A stretch of DNA of 31,764 nt. Source: Saprospiraceae bacterium. Its GTDB lineage: Bacteria; Bacteroidota; Bacteroidia; Chitinophagales; Saprospiraceae. Location of the stretch: contig JALZVB010000001.1 of NCBI GenBank assembly GCA_023300835.1, positions 1-31,764 of the forward strand. Reading direction: 5' to 3'. A model generated the notes under the pieces. That model was not told the origin of the DNA. It ran no database searches and was given only the letters and a program-made list of their open reading frames with translations. The translations under genes were made by a program, and so were the position numbers. Shown here piece by piece: positions 23,918 through 31,764 of the stretch; the stretch's first letter is position 1; each line of letters opens with the position of its first letter.

Positions 23918-25480
23918 CTATTTTTCTTTTTCTTGGAGTCTTATCTCGTCGTTAAAGTTATTGTAGAACTTGTATTGATTGATGTGCAGCTCACTATCAG
24001 ACTTAAGAGCTATCCATTTTTTATACTTCACATACCATTTCATCTGATGTGTATAGATACCTTTCTTGAAATAGCTATGCAATAGCGGATGCACCTTCAG
24101 TGAGATTTTAGCATTGGGGTATGCCTCTATTATAAACTTAATGTTACGTTCTACTTCTTCTGGAAGTAAAGCCGTGGCTTCTACCTTTCCTGAACCTTTA
24201 CAAGAAGAACAAGTCTCTAGGGTATTGATAACCAGTTCTGGCTTGACACGTTGTCTGGTGATCTGTATCAATCCAAACTTACTCAGAGGCAACACGGTAT
24301 GTTGTGCTCTGTCATTTTCCATGAATTGCTTCATCTTATTATAGAGAATATTTCTATTCTCCTTATTACGCATATCTATGAAGTCAATTATAATAAGACC
24401 GCCTAGATCTCGTAGTCTGAGCTGACGAGCAATTTCCTGTGCAGCATCTATATTTACCTTCACAGCGGCTTCCTCTTGGTCTCTTTTAAGCAACTTAGGC
24501 CCACTGTTCACATCTATGACATGCATGGCCTCAGTATGCTCTATAACGAGATAGGCACCACTAGACATAGTCGGTGTCTTACTGAAAGCAGACTTTATCT
24601 GGTTTTCAATACGATAATGTTCAAATAGAGGCTTTTTACCTTTGTAATAGGTGATGATCTTAGCTTGTTCGGGCGCAATGTTATTGAGATAATCTTTGAC
24701 ACTACCGAATAGTTCTTTATCATCTATTATGACCTTATTGAATGAGTCACTCAACAGGTCTCTTAATATACCTTGGGTCTTATCTACTTCACTTACAATC
24801 TTACGAGGTTTGTTAGACTTAGCTAATTCATCCTTGATAGTATCCCATTTCTTGAGTAGGGTACTTATTTCATCATGTAGATCAGCAACTTTTTTTCCTA
24901 CGGCTGCTGTTCTGATAATAACACCAAAGTTTTTAGGCTTGATACTTTCTATAAGAACCTTGAGTCTTTTTCTTTCTGCTGTATCAGATATTTTTTTGGA
25001 AACGGCAACCACGTTTTTAAACGGGGTCATTACCATAAATCTACCTGCAAGTGTTAGCTCACAAGTCAATCTAGGGCCTTTAGTTGATATAGGTTCTTTT
25101 AGAATCTGTACAAGTACAGGTTTGCTCTTCTGGAATACCTTATCTATTTTGCCGTTTTTGGGATTGTCTTTCTCTAGTTGGAATTCTTCTAGATAACGAC
25201 CTTTGACAGGTCCATTAAGACATATTCTAGTATACTTCTTGACAGAGTTTATCTGAGGTCCGAGATCAGTATAATGCAAAAAGGCATCTTTTCTAACGCC
25301 TACGTCAAGAAAGCCGGCATTGAGGCCAGGTCTCAGAGACTTTACATAAGCGAGAAAAATATCGCCTACAGAAAAGGCTATATCATTTCTTTGAGTATGT
25401 AATTCTACTAATTTCTTGTTCTCTAAGAGAGCAATTTCGACCTCTGTGGGAGTCGATTTGACAAGTAACTCCTTTTCCAA
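23918..25480 (-). CDS. rng: Ribonuclease E/G family endoribonuclease
   Basis: This encodes 520 residues. The N-terminal S1 domain (~36-145) is interrupted by a loop of ~40 residues, usual in Bacteroidota. Catalytic Mg-binding Asp323 (VIDVNSG) and Asp366 (IIIDFIDM) are present, as is the Zn-link CSSCKGSGK with Cys424 and Cys427. It cleaves single-stranded RNA and matures rRNA. It lacks the long C-terminal scaffold of E. coli RNase E, so it is of RNase G size. The start is a TTG at 25480: the family N-terminus MEKELLVKSTPTEVEIALLE begins there and no ATG is near. A strong hairpin lies upstream, and the bS22-like gene precedes it. Confidence 0.93.
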   Translation of the reverse strand: MEKELLVKSTPTEVEIALLENKKLVELHTQRNDIAFSVGDIFLAYVKSLRPGLNAGFLDVGVRKDAFLHYTDLGPQINSVKKYTRICLNGPVKGRYLEEFQLEKDNPKNGKIDKVFQKSKPVLVQILKEPISTKGPRLTCELTLAGRFMVMTPFKNVVAVSKKISDTAERKRLKVLIESIKPKNFGVIIRTAAVGKKVADLHDEISTLLKKWDTIKDELAKSNKPRKIVSEVDKTQGILRDLLSDSFNKVIIDDKELFGSVKDYLNNIAPEQAKIITYYKGKKPLFEHYRIENQIKSAFSKTPTMSSGAYLVIEHTEAMHVIDVNSGPKLLKRDQEEAAVKVNIDAAQEIARQLRLRDLGGLIIIDFIDMRNKENRNILYNKMKQFMENDRAQHTVLPLSKFGLIQITRQRVKPELVINTLETCSSCKGSGKVEATALLPEEVERNIKFIIEAYPNAKISLKVHPLLHSYFKKGIYTHQMKWYVKYKKWIALKSDSELHINQYKFYNNFNDEIRLQEKEK

Positions 25481-25588
25481 AGTCTATTTTTTATTTGATG
25501 GCAGTAGTCAATGTACTGTTTAGCAGTGGAAGAGAGGTTGTATAAATCTACCTAAGTGTAGTAAACACTTAATATGCTACTGGCCTGA

Positions 25589-25648
25589 TATTCTATTATT
25601 ATAATAGAATAGGAACAATTTCTTAATTGATAAGAAATTGTTCCTATT
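25589..25648. other. Double palindromic hairpin in the rng 5' region
   Basis: Two stems abut. A 23-base palindrome (TATTCTATTAT-T-ATAATAGAATA, 25589-25611) is followed by a perfect 18-base-pair stem (25608-25625 with 25631-25648) around a 5-base loop, including TAGGAACAATTTCTTA. The two share bases 25608-25611, so they may be alternative folds. No strong T-run follows on either strand. It could be a terminator for the bS22-like transcript, or part of the rng leader. Confidence 0.7.
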
Positions 25649-25665
25649 GGAAAAAGAAAAGATGT

Positions 25666-25761
25666 TTATCTATTCTTTTTCTTATGTCTATTCTTTCTAA
25701 GTCTCTTTTTTCTCTTGTGAGTAGAGATCTTATGTCTTTTTCTTTTTTTACCGCAAGGCAT
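25666..25761 (-). CDS. 31-residue basic protein, bS22 / AURKAIP1-COX24-type
   Basis: This short frame encodes MPCGKKRKRHKISTHKRKKR plus a further LRKNRHKKKNR, more than half Lys and Arg. The pattern M-P-x-G-K-K-R-K-R-H-K-x-x-T-H-K-R-K-K-R-L-R-K-x-R-H-K-K matches the small AURKAIP1/COX24 (mS38, bS22) family, which many Bacteroidota carry in exactly this spot between an HU-TPR pair and RNase G. Mitochondrial relatives bind the small ribosomal subunit. It was left out of ordinary ORF calling because it is only 31 residues. The gene starts 15 bases after the TPR gene stop and ends before the hairpin upstream of rng. Ribosomal association in this organism is inferred from homologues. Confidence 0.88.
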   Translation of the reverse strand: MPCGKKRKRHKISTHKRKKRLRKNRHKKKNR

Positions 25762-25776
25762 AGTATATGTTTTATT

Positions 25777-26559
25777 TTAATTTAATTCACACAGTTTTTT
25801 TTCCACTATGGATTTTGCTTCGTCTCCCAGTTTACTATAAACTTCATATAATAAACAATGTGCTTGACGAAAATCTGCACGAAGGTCAACAACTTTTGTC
25901 AATCTTTCAACTGCTTTCTCTAATTGATTCGTTTTTAATGCCAATCTGCCCAAATTAAATAGGATTGTGGGGTTATCTGGGTTGTTTTTATTCAGATCGA
26001 TTAGCATAAGGACCCCTTTCATCGGATTATCTTGAGGTGGGGCATCTACATATGACAAAGCAAGGTTGACTTGGTTGTCTATATTTTTGGGTTGAAAAGA
26101 GAGGGCTTTTTCAAGCGCATCACGACTTTTTTGTATCGCATGTTGCTTTTGATTTCCTTCTTCTGTCCTTTTTCCAGCGATAGCGTAAGTTGTACCTGCT
26201 ATACTCCATGAGTCTATATCCTGTAGAATAGTCGCAATTTGCTCAGCATAATGGCCAGAGATAAGTGGATTGTTCTCTTTATACCACAAACTTGCTAATT
26301 TGGTATACAATTTCACCTTTACACTATCTTCTTCAACAGTAGTCAGCTCATTCTCTATCTGCATAACCTCTACCTTAGAGATACCATTTAGTGTAGCTTT
26401 TGACTCATTTATAACTCGATCTATATTAATTAACTCAAGTTTATTGGCTCTGGACTTTTCCATTGCCTTGTGTTCATTACTTTTTGTATCAAAACCAAAA
26501 TATAAAATCAGAAAAAGCCCTATAAAAATAGCTATTGTAATAAAGTGGCTTGTTTTCAT
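25777..26559 (-). CDS. Membrane-anchored TPR protein
   Basis: This encodes 260 residues. An N-terminal hydrophobic segment (FITIAIFIGLFLILYFGF, ~6-24) anchors it in the inner membrane, with a coiled region (~35-75) and three or four TPR units (KLASLWYKEN, ALEKALSFQPKNIDNQVNLA, LFNLGRLALKTNQLEKAVERL, HCLLYEVYSKLGDEAK). It likely acts as a periplasmic or cytoplasmic scaffold; topology is uncertain. The start codon overlaps the HU gene stop by 4 bases (ATGA), so translation is coupled, a gene order conserved in Bacteroidota. Function unknown. Confidence 0.82.
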   Translation of the reverse strand: MKTSHFITIAIFIGLFLILYFGFDTKSNEHKAMEKSRANKLELINIDRVINESKATLNGISKVEVMQIENELTTVEEDSVKVKLYTKLASLWYKENNPLISGHYAEQIATILQDIDSWSIAGTTYAIAGKRTEEGNQKQHAIQKSRDALEKALSFQPKNIDNQVNLALSYVDAPPQDNPMKGVLMLIDLNKNNPDNPTILFNLGRLALKTNQLEKAVERLTKVVDLRADFRQAHCLLYEVYSKLGDEAKSIVEKKLCELN

Positions 26560-26879
26560 TCTGCTTTTTTAGACCCTGAAGATTCATCTGGTAGAGATGT
26601 AACATTATCTTTCACCTGATCTACAAATATTTTAGCTGGTTTGAAAGAAGGAATGTAGTGCTCTGGAATTTCCATAGCGATATTCTGTTTGATATGTCTA
26701 CCTATTTTTTTAGCCCTTTTTTTAATTACAAATGACCCAAAACCTCTTACGTAAACATTCTTACCACCAGAAAGAGAAGACTTAACCTCTTTAAAAAATT
26801 CCTCCATTGTGACTAAGACGTCAACTTTGGGAACTCCTGTGTTTTCTGCTATCCTATTTACAAGGTCTGCTTTGCGCAT
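26556..26879 (-). CDS. HU/IHF-family DNA-binding protein, longer form
   Basis: This encodes 107 residues. The HU fold is clear: RKADLVNRIAENTGVPKVDV, then GKNVYVRGFGSFVIKKRAKK and GRHIKQNIAMEIPEHYIPSF with the DNA-binding arm, followed by a C-terminal extension (DNVTSLPDESSGSKKAE) absent from the 90-residue HU at 6765. The typical R-N-P-x-T tip is replaced by QNIAMEIP, so DNA binding may differ from canonical HU. It leads the HU-TPR-bS22 leftward operon. Confidence 0.92.
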   Translation of the reverse strand: MRKADLVNRIAENTGVPKVDVLVTMEEFFKEVKSSLSGGKNVYVRGFGSFVIKKRAKKIGRHIKQNIAMEIPEHYIPSFKPAKIFVDQVKDNVTSLPDESSGSKKAE

Positions 26880-27066
26880 GGTTTACGTAATTTGCTGATT
26901 AATAAGTATTTATGGGACTCCTGTTTTACAAGGGTCGGCAAATTTCGCAAAAAATATGAGTTAAGGAAATATTTAGGTAAGATTTTTGACTATTAATAGA
27001 TGAATAGCGTAAATCACTCTGTTTCAAGCAGATATAATTGATTTCGGGACTTTAAATTGATTTGCA

Positions 27067-27074
27067 TAGTTTTG
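27067..27074 (+). promoter_or_regulatory. Possible -7 element of the yicC-gmk-apaG operon
   Basis: TAGTTTTG fits TAnnTTTG exactly and lies 42 bases upstream of the yicC start. The nearest upstream TTG is 26 bases away, just outside the usual spacing, so support is partial. Confidence 0.3.
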
Positions 27075-27116
27075 TATGCTTTTACTTTCTAATGTGTTAA
27101 ATAACTAATTCGATAT

Positions 27117-27992
27117 ATGGTCTATTCTATGACAGGGTTTGGAGATGCTTCCGCCGAAATAAATGGAAAATCTTACACGATTGAAATCAAATCCTTAAAT
27201 GGAAAGAATTCCGATATTCGATTTAGGTCTGCCACCAATCTTAAAGAAAGAGAGATACAACTGCGTAAGCAAGTAAGTAAGCTGGCGATGAGAGGTAAGT
27301 TTGATATTAACCTCATTGTCACATCTACCAAAGGTGAAGATTCAATTTCTCTCAACAAGAACCTGATGGACAGATACTACAAGGACTTGATGGCGTTTTC
27401 TTCTGAGCGAGATATACAGCAAGGTGATATACTACAATCATTAATCAGGTTACCCAATGTAGTACAGGTATCAGAAAATGACATTACCGATGAGGAGTGG
27501 ACGCTTATCCAAGAAATGGTAGGTAAAGCTGTTACCAAGCTCAACAAGTTCAGAGCTACAGAAGGCCTCTCTATTAAGGAAGATATGTTGGCAAGGGCTC
27601 AATGTATTGTGGATGCTCTAGAGTCGGTTAAACCATATGAAGAAGAGAGAATAGATAATGTTAAGGAGCGAATAAGAAAAAACCTCTCTCAACAATTTGC
27701 TGATGAAAAAGTAGATAAGAATAGGTTTGAACAAGAAATCATCTACTATATAGAGAAACTTGATATCAATGAAGAGAAGGTAAGACTTACGCAACATTGT
27801 AAGTTCTTTCAAGAGGCCCTCAGAAGTGACGATATTGAAAAAGGTAGAAAACTATCGTTTATCAGTCAAGAAATGGGAAGAGAGATTAATACCTTGGGTT
27901 CTAAGGCTCAGCACTCTGACATACAGCAGCTGGTTGTTAAGATGAAAGATGAACTAGAGAAAATAAAAGAACAAGTACTGAATATCGTCTAA
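27117..27992 (+). CDS. yicC: YicC/YloC-family endoribonuclease
   Basis: This encodes 291 residues. The N-terminal YicC_N signature is M-x-x-SMTGFG followed by IEIKSLNGKNSDIRFR, and the C-terminal domain (DUF1732) has REINTLGSKAQHSDIQQLVV with the metal-binding motif region. Members cleave RNA, including small RNA targets such as RyhB in E. coli. The C-terminal helix K-x-E-L-E-K-I-K-E-Q-V-x-N-I/V is typical. The stop overlaps the gmk start by one base (TAATG), the usual yicC-gmk pairing in Bacteroidota. Confidence 0.94.
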   Translation: MVYSMTGFGDASAEINGKSYTIEIKSLNGKNSDIRFRSATNLKEREIQLRKQVSKLAMRGKFDINLIVTSTKGEDSISLNKNLMDRYYKDLMAFSSERDIQQGDILQSLIRLPNVVQVSENDITDEEWTLIQEMVGKAVTKLNKFRATEGLSIKEDMLARAQCIVDALESVKPYEEERIDNVKERIRKNLSQQFADEKVDKNRFEQEIIYYIEKLDINEEKVRLTQHCKFFQEALRSDDIEKGRKLSFISQEMGREINTLGSKAQHSDIQQLVVKMKDELEKIKEQVLNIV

Positions 27993-28576
27993 TGAGTGAG
28001 GGAATACAACATCGTTATGATATGATCGTCTTTACGGCTCCATCTGGGGCAGGAAAGACAACAATAGTGAGGCACTTACTTAAGAAATTTCCTGACCTGC
28101 TTCAGTTTTCTGTATCGGCTACGACAAGAGAAAACAGGGCCAATGAAGTGGATGGTAAAGACTATTATTTTCTAAGTAGTGATGACTTCAGGAAGAGAAT
28201 CCAAAATGAAGAATTTGTAGAATGGGAGGAAGTCTATGAAGACAAATTTTATGGAACGCTAAAGTCAGAGATAGATAGAATTATAGAATCAGGCAAGAAG
28301 GTTGTTTTTGACATTGAAGTAAATGGTGCCGAAAACATTAAGAAACTATATGAAGACCGATGTCTTGTCGTATTTGTAAAGCCACCTTCATTTATAGAAC
28401 TCGTCAAAAGGCTAACTGGAAGAAATACGGAAACACCTAAGAGTTTGGAAAAAAGGATAAGAAGAATCAAAAAAGAACTGTTATTTGAAAACAGTTTTGA
28501 CAAAGTTCTCCTTAATGATGTACTAGAGGTAGCGCTGCAAGAAGCAGAAGAGATTGTAGAATCGTTTATGCTGTAA
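27992..28576 (+). CDS. gmk: Guanylate kinase
   Basis: This encodes 194 residues. It converts GMP and ATP to GDP and ADP. The P-loop is APSGAGKTT (16-24); FSVSATTRENRANEVDGKDYYF and the segment EFVEWEEVYEDKFYGTLKSE bind GMP. The lid is RLTGRNTETPKSLEKRIRR. It is of usual length. It is translationally coupled to yicC, with apaG starting 1 base after its stop. Confidence 0.97.
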   Translation: MSEGIQHRYDMIVFTAPSGAGKTTIVRHLLKKFPDLLQFSVSATTRENRANEVDGKDYYFLSSDDFRKRIQNEEFVEWEEVYEDKFYGTLKSEIDRIIESGKKVVFDIEVNGAENIKKLYEDRCLVVFVKPPSFIELVKRLTGRNTETPKSLEKRIRRIKKELLFENSFDKVLLNDVLEVALQEAEEIVESFML

Positions 28577-28577
28577 C

Positions 28578-28970
28578 ATGATATTAGTGACGAAAACAAC
28601 TGAAGACATAACCATCCGTGTAAGCTCTTATTATGAGTCAGAATCCTCAAGACCAGATAATCAATACTTTGCATTTTCTTATGTTGTAGAGATAGAAAAC
28701 AATGGTCCTTTCGATGTACAACTATTAAGAAGATTCTGGATTATCAAAGATGCCAACTTAGACTCAAAAGAAGTCGAAGGAGCTGGTGTCATAGGAAAAA
28801 CGCCTGTTATCAAGCCAGGTGAATCTTACCAATATTCTTCATGGAGCCCTATTGCCACACCGCTAGGCAAAATGGCTGGTTATTATACCATGAAAAGGCT
28901 CCTAGATGGAAGCCAATTTAAGGCGTATATACCTGAGTTTCAGTTGCAAGCCTCTTTTATTAATAATTAG
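28578..28970 (+). CDS. apaG: ApaG-family protein
   Basis: This encodes 130 residues, one all-beta FN3-like ApaG domain. Landmarks are FAFSYVVEIENNGPFDVQLLRRFWII, then VEGAGVIGKTPVIKPGESY and a central YSSWSPIATPLGKMAGYYTM segment, typical of ApaG. Members were described in relation to cobalt resistance and Ap4A metabolism; the biochemical role is unsettled. It closes the yicC-gmk-apaG unit. Confidence 0.93.
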   Translation: MILVTKTTEDITIRVSSYYESESSRPDNQYFAFSYVVEIENNGPFDVQLLRRFWIIKDANLDSKEVEGAGVIGKTPVIKPGESYQYSSWSPIATPLGKMAGYYTMKRLLDGSQFKAYIPEFQLQASFINN

Positions 28971-29182
28971 AGTTTTCTACAGGTTTTTGCCATCTTTCCA
29001 CATAATTATACAGAATAACACATTTAGTAAATAGTCATAAGATAGCCATATGGTACTTAAATGACATTATCTACTGATTATTAAGTATTTACAACCGTTT
29101 CTATCAGCGTTTGCATAGTTACAGGCGTTCATATAATGGTTTCCATTTTTTTTGTGCTGATCACAGGTTATAAAACAGTCTT

Positions 29183-31764
29183 ATGTTAAGGTCATTTTTA
29201 TATATTTTCTTCTTTCTGAGTTTATTTTCAACTGAGGTATATAGTCAATGTAACTATGCTGAGGATTGTAGCAGTGCCCTTCTGGTGGAACCTGTTACGG
29301 GTGGAGCAAAAGCATGTCTCTCCAGTTGTACAGATAATTCAACTTCGGGAGCTTGTAACGCAAGTAACGGAATCTGGTTTGAAATAGACACAGATGTTAA
29401 TGCATCTCACCTCAGGATAAAAATTGAGACCGACCAAGCATTTGACCCAACATTGTCCATATATGCATTAGACTGTGGCTCTATGCCTATTATACAATGT
29501 GTCAGTAGTTCTACCTTTGATTTGGCAGTATTAGGAAATTCTAAATACTTTATTGAAGTTAGTGCAGCAGGTGTAGTAGGTGAGCTTACGTTATGTGTTG
29601 AGGCACAAGAAGCTACTCAAGCTTGTAGTACAAAAGAGTATGAGGTTACAAGACCCGACAATCCCACATTAGCGGCAGAAGGACCTTACTTGCCTGGAGA
29701 AACTATAAATTTTTGTTATAAAACAGAATTCACATCAGACCTCATTACTGTAGGAAATAATTGTCAATACCTGCAAGGAATAATACCCGTATTAGGGAAT
29801 GGCTGGATCCAAGAAAGAAGCACATTTGAGACCTTTTCACCTGGATTAGGTTGGAGATGGTTAGAGGAAGGAACCGTAGACTATAATGTTTTCAACACCA
29901 ATATAAGTCTTGTCAATGGTCCACAAGGTTCTATTTTACAACCTAACATTAGCACTGGACTTAGACCAGGAGATCTTTTACCTGGCGGATGGTGGTATAA
30001 TTCTCCGAGCCTCGATTGTATAAGTGATGATGATCCTGATAACAACAAGGGTTTACCAGCGGCTTGTGGTACGGACACTAGAGTAAATGTCTGTATAGAC
30101 GCTAAAGCAAAAGAAGTGTTACCGCTTCAAGACTATATAAATGACCCTAGCCTTTTAGACTTGTCAATAAGTTTTTACAATATGGCAGATGGAGAAACAG
30201 GCTGCCATGTATCTAACATTTGTACAAATGATATTCCCTTATCGGTAAATGCAGAGATAGACCTTACCAGTCTCTTTCCACAGTGTAATCTTCCGACAGA
30301 CAGTATATTCAACCTGAACACAAGAATTATTACAACGACACCTAACGAGATTGTAAGTGGAGAAGAGTTTTGTGTAAACTACTTTGTAACGCAATATAAC
30401 GATGTGTCTGCTTTTCAATTTACACTTACCTATGATCCCGCAATTATAGATCTTACTTCTTATGCGGATGGCCTTAATTTATCTAATTCAATAAGTATTG
30501 ATTCGTTATTAGTTGACACTGGTTTTTTGGGCTTTGTATATTCCGGTAATGGTTTATTAACTTCAGAATCTTTACCAGATGACACAGGGTTGTTTACACT
30601 ATGTTTTAATGCGGTAGGCCAGCTTGGTGACAACAGTGTATTAATTTATGATCACCAGAATGGAATAACACCTACAGAAATAACATATCTCCAAGGTATG
30701 AATACGGTATGTGTATCAGATACGGCGACAATCAATGGCCATAATGAATTTACGATATGTATAGGAAAAGATATTGATCCTCCTTATAGCACAATGATGT
30801 TTCCTTGGCCGCAAGATATCACAGTAGACTTCTGCTCTATTCCAGACCCATTTCCATTTATAGCTATAGATGATTGTGCTGGTCAGTCAACTGTTAACAA
30901 TAATCACCTTTCCGAATCTACTACATTATCCGGTTGTCAAGGTAGTGTTGTAAGAACATGGTTGATTGCTGATAATATGGGTAATAATGTATCACATACA
31001 CAGAACATAGCTGTCACGGCACCAGCGACAGTTTTGTCATGGATAGGTGATCCTAATAGTTTTCTTCCGCCCGATATGCAGTGGATAGTGTCAGGAGGTA
31101 GTTGTGATAGTCCATTCATATGGTCTGATTGTAGTGTATGGAATACAGATCCTATTAATGGAATGGGTACAACCTATACGACCACTCTAGAAGAAGGGGT
31201 ACACTACACAGGAGGATGTACAGGGATAACACAAGTTACGTGGTCTCACTTACCTTGTCTAGACGATATAATTACAGGGACAACAACAACTGTTATGGTT
31301 ACGGTATCCAATAATTGTTCTCCCGATTTAGAATACACGTTTGATATAAATATAGAATGCGGATCAGATTGTACTGGCATTTCTACTTGTAGTGACTGTA
31401 GCAATACTATTTCTTGCGGAACACATACTTGCGATATCGTAAGTGACCTAAATGGTCTAGAGGGTTGTTTGCCAGATTGGAATGGTGGTGCCCTTCCTAA
31501 TCAACCCATACTATGGGGAGGCAACCAAGCCCAAAACATTGTTTGGTACTCGTTTGTAGCAGGAACGCCTAATCTTTCTTTTAAAGTCCAAGCTAGTAAT
31601 TGTACAACAGGTGGAAATGGATTTATAGGAATAGAATGTGGATTGTTTGGATCATGTGGTGGTGCAGCTTTGGCAGGAGATAATACGTGTCCCAATTTTC
31701 AATCAGAATTTTCAGTTACCGGATTAGTTACTGGCTCCACCTATTATATTTATGTAGATGGTTG
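29183..31764 (+). CDS. Very large secreted Cys-rich modular protein with cohesin-like domain (partial)
   Basis: The frame is open from ATG 29183 to the right edge (860 codons, 3' end missing). A signal peptide (LRSFLYIFFFLSLFSTEVYS) is followed by an N-terminal PPC-like jelly-roll (GIWFEIDTDVNASHLRI, residues ~70-140) rich in Cys. The ~130 residues from ~395 (EFCVNYFVTQYNDVSAFQF, TYDPAII, then TGLFTLCFNAVG) match the cohesin-like fold. Next come HYR-like and Ig-like beta modules (PWPQDITVDFCSI, RTWLIADNMGNNV), and a second PPC-like module begins near 775 (NIVWYSFVAG). Cysteines are regularly spaced in pairs. Such proteins in Bacteroidota usually end in a type IX sorting domain; that end is outside the window. 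Likely a surface adhesin or matrix protein; function is not proven. Confidence 0.75.
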   Translation, partial: MLRSFLYIFFFLSLFSTEVYSQCNYAEDCSSALLVEPVTGGAKACLSSCTDNSTSGACNASNGIWFEIDTDVNASHLRIKIETDQAFDPTLSIYALDCGSMPIIQCVSSSTFDLAVLGNSKYFIEVSAAGVVGELTLCVEAQEATQACSTKEYEVTRPDNPTLAAEGPYLPGETINFCYKTEFTSDLITVGNNCQYLQGIIPVLGNGWIQERSTFETFSPGLGWRWLEEGTVDYNVFNTNISLVNGPQGSILQPNISTGLRPGDLLPGGWWYNSPSLDCISDDDPDNNKGLPAACGTDTRVNVCIDAKAKEVLPLQDYINDPSLLDLSISFYNMADGETGCHVSNICTNDIPLSVNAEIDLTSLFPQCNLPTDSIFNLNTRIITTTPNEIVSGEEFCVNYFVTQYNDVSAFQFTLTYDPAIIDLTSYADGLNLSNSISIDSLLVDTGFLGFVYSGNGLLTSESLPDDTGLFTLCFNAVGQLGDNSVLIYDHQNGITPTEITYLQGMNTVCVSDTATINGHNEFTICIGKDIDPPYSTMMFPWPQDITVDFCSIPDPFPFIAIDDCAGQSTVNNNHLSESTTLSGCQGSVVRTWLIADNMGNNVSHTQNIAVTAPATVLSWIGDPNSFLPPDMQWIVSGGSCDSPFIWSDCSVWNTDPINGMGTTYTTTLEEGVHYTGGCTGITQVTWSHLPCLDDIITGTTTTVMVTVSNNCSPDLEYTFDINIECGSDCTGISTCSDCSNTISCGTHTCDIVSDLNGLEGCLPDWNGGALPNQPILWGGNQAQNIVWYSFVAGTPNLSFKVQASNCTTGGNGFIGIECGLFGSCGGAALAGDNTCPNFQSEFSVTGLVTGSTYYIYVDG

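Noticed and set aside
24696..25196. Plus-strand open frame of 166 codons inside rng
   Set aside because: It is Ser/Leu-rich without homology pattern and is the complement of the conserved RNase G sequence.
28249..28674. Minus-strand open frame of 141 codons across gmk and apaG
   Set aside because: It covers two clear genes in other frames and shows only low-complexity Ser-rich sequence.
5..31760. CRISPR arrays, transposase genes, prophage or toxin-antitoxin pairs
   Set aside because: No regularly spaced direct repeats, transposase motifs or phage genes were seen; genes are core or envelope functions with even composition.

Overview
The window looks like chromosomal DNA of a free-living member of the Bacteroidota, probably a Saprospiria/Chitinophagia-type marine bacterium. 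The sequence is AT-rich, genes lack Shine-Dalgarno sequences, several upstream regions carry the Bacteroidota promoter form TTG-N(17-23)-TAnnTTTG, and there are lipoproteins with an S-C lipobox, a GldB gliding lipoprotein, a PD40/OmpA envelope protein and a giant Cys-rich secreted modular protein. The genus placement is inference. I see no insertion sequence, prophage, CRISPR array or replication origin, and no stretch over about 300 bases lacks a gene.

Layout. 1-4837 is a leftward block read from right to left: a CHAP amidase-like protein, then D-aminoacyl-tRNA deacylase, a MazG-type pyrophosphohydrolase, a SpoIIE-type phosphatase, a TM2/TPR/SHOCT protein, a CBS-pair protein and the start of a POTRA (Omp85-type) outer-membrane protein cut by the window edge. 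5054-7647 has a glutaryl-CoA-dehydrogenase-type enzyme, a small basic lipoprotein (minus strand), an HU protein and a small membrane protein. 7784-10442 is a compact rightward operon of four envelope genes: a LolA-like secreted protein whose signal peptide has no normal start codon, a secreted YidD homologue, and two paralogous TPR-plus-membrane proteins with a PGTG motif. This is the least-described unit in the window.

10490-13616 holds exonuclease III (minus), tRNA-Val with its own promoter and terminator (minus), a Nudix hydrolase and a glycine-linker lipoprotein. 13855-17857 has a 2-oxo-acid dehydrogenase E2 and a TPR/PD40/OmpA/SPOR protein. 17921-21720 links a WlbA/WbpB-type sugar oxidoreductase with cysC, cysD and cysN. 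The three cys enzymes make PAPS from sulfate. With no sulfite-forming reductase beside them and a nucleotide-sugar-type enzyme in front, the unit may feed sulfation of a surface glycan. gldB follows.

22908-26879 is a second leftward block: HU, TPR protein, a 31-residue bS22/COX24-like peptide, RNase G and a GT28-like glycosyltransferase. 27117-28970 is yicC-gmk-apaG in tight array. From 29183 to the right edge runs one open frame for a very large secreted protein with a cohesin-like domain.

Several genes whose N-terminus is fixed by family alignment or signal peptide start with TTG or GTG (dtd, the SpoIIE phosphatase, rng, gldB, the OmpA protein).
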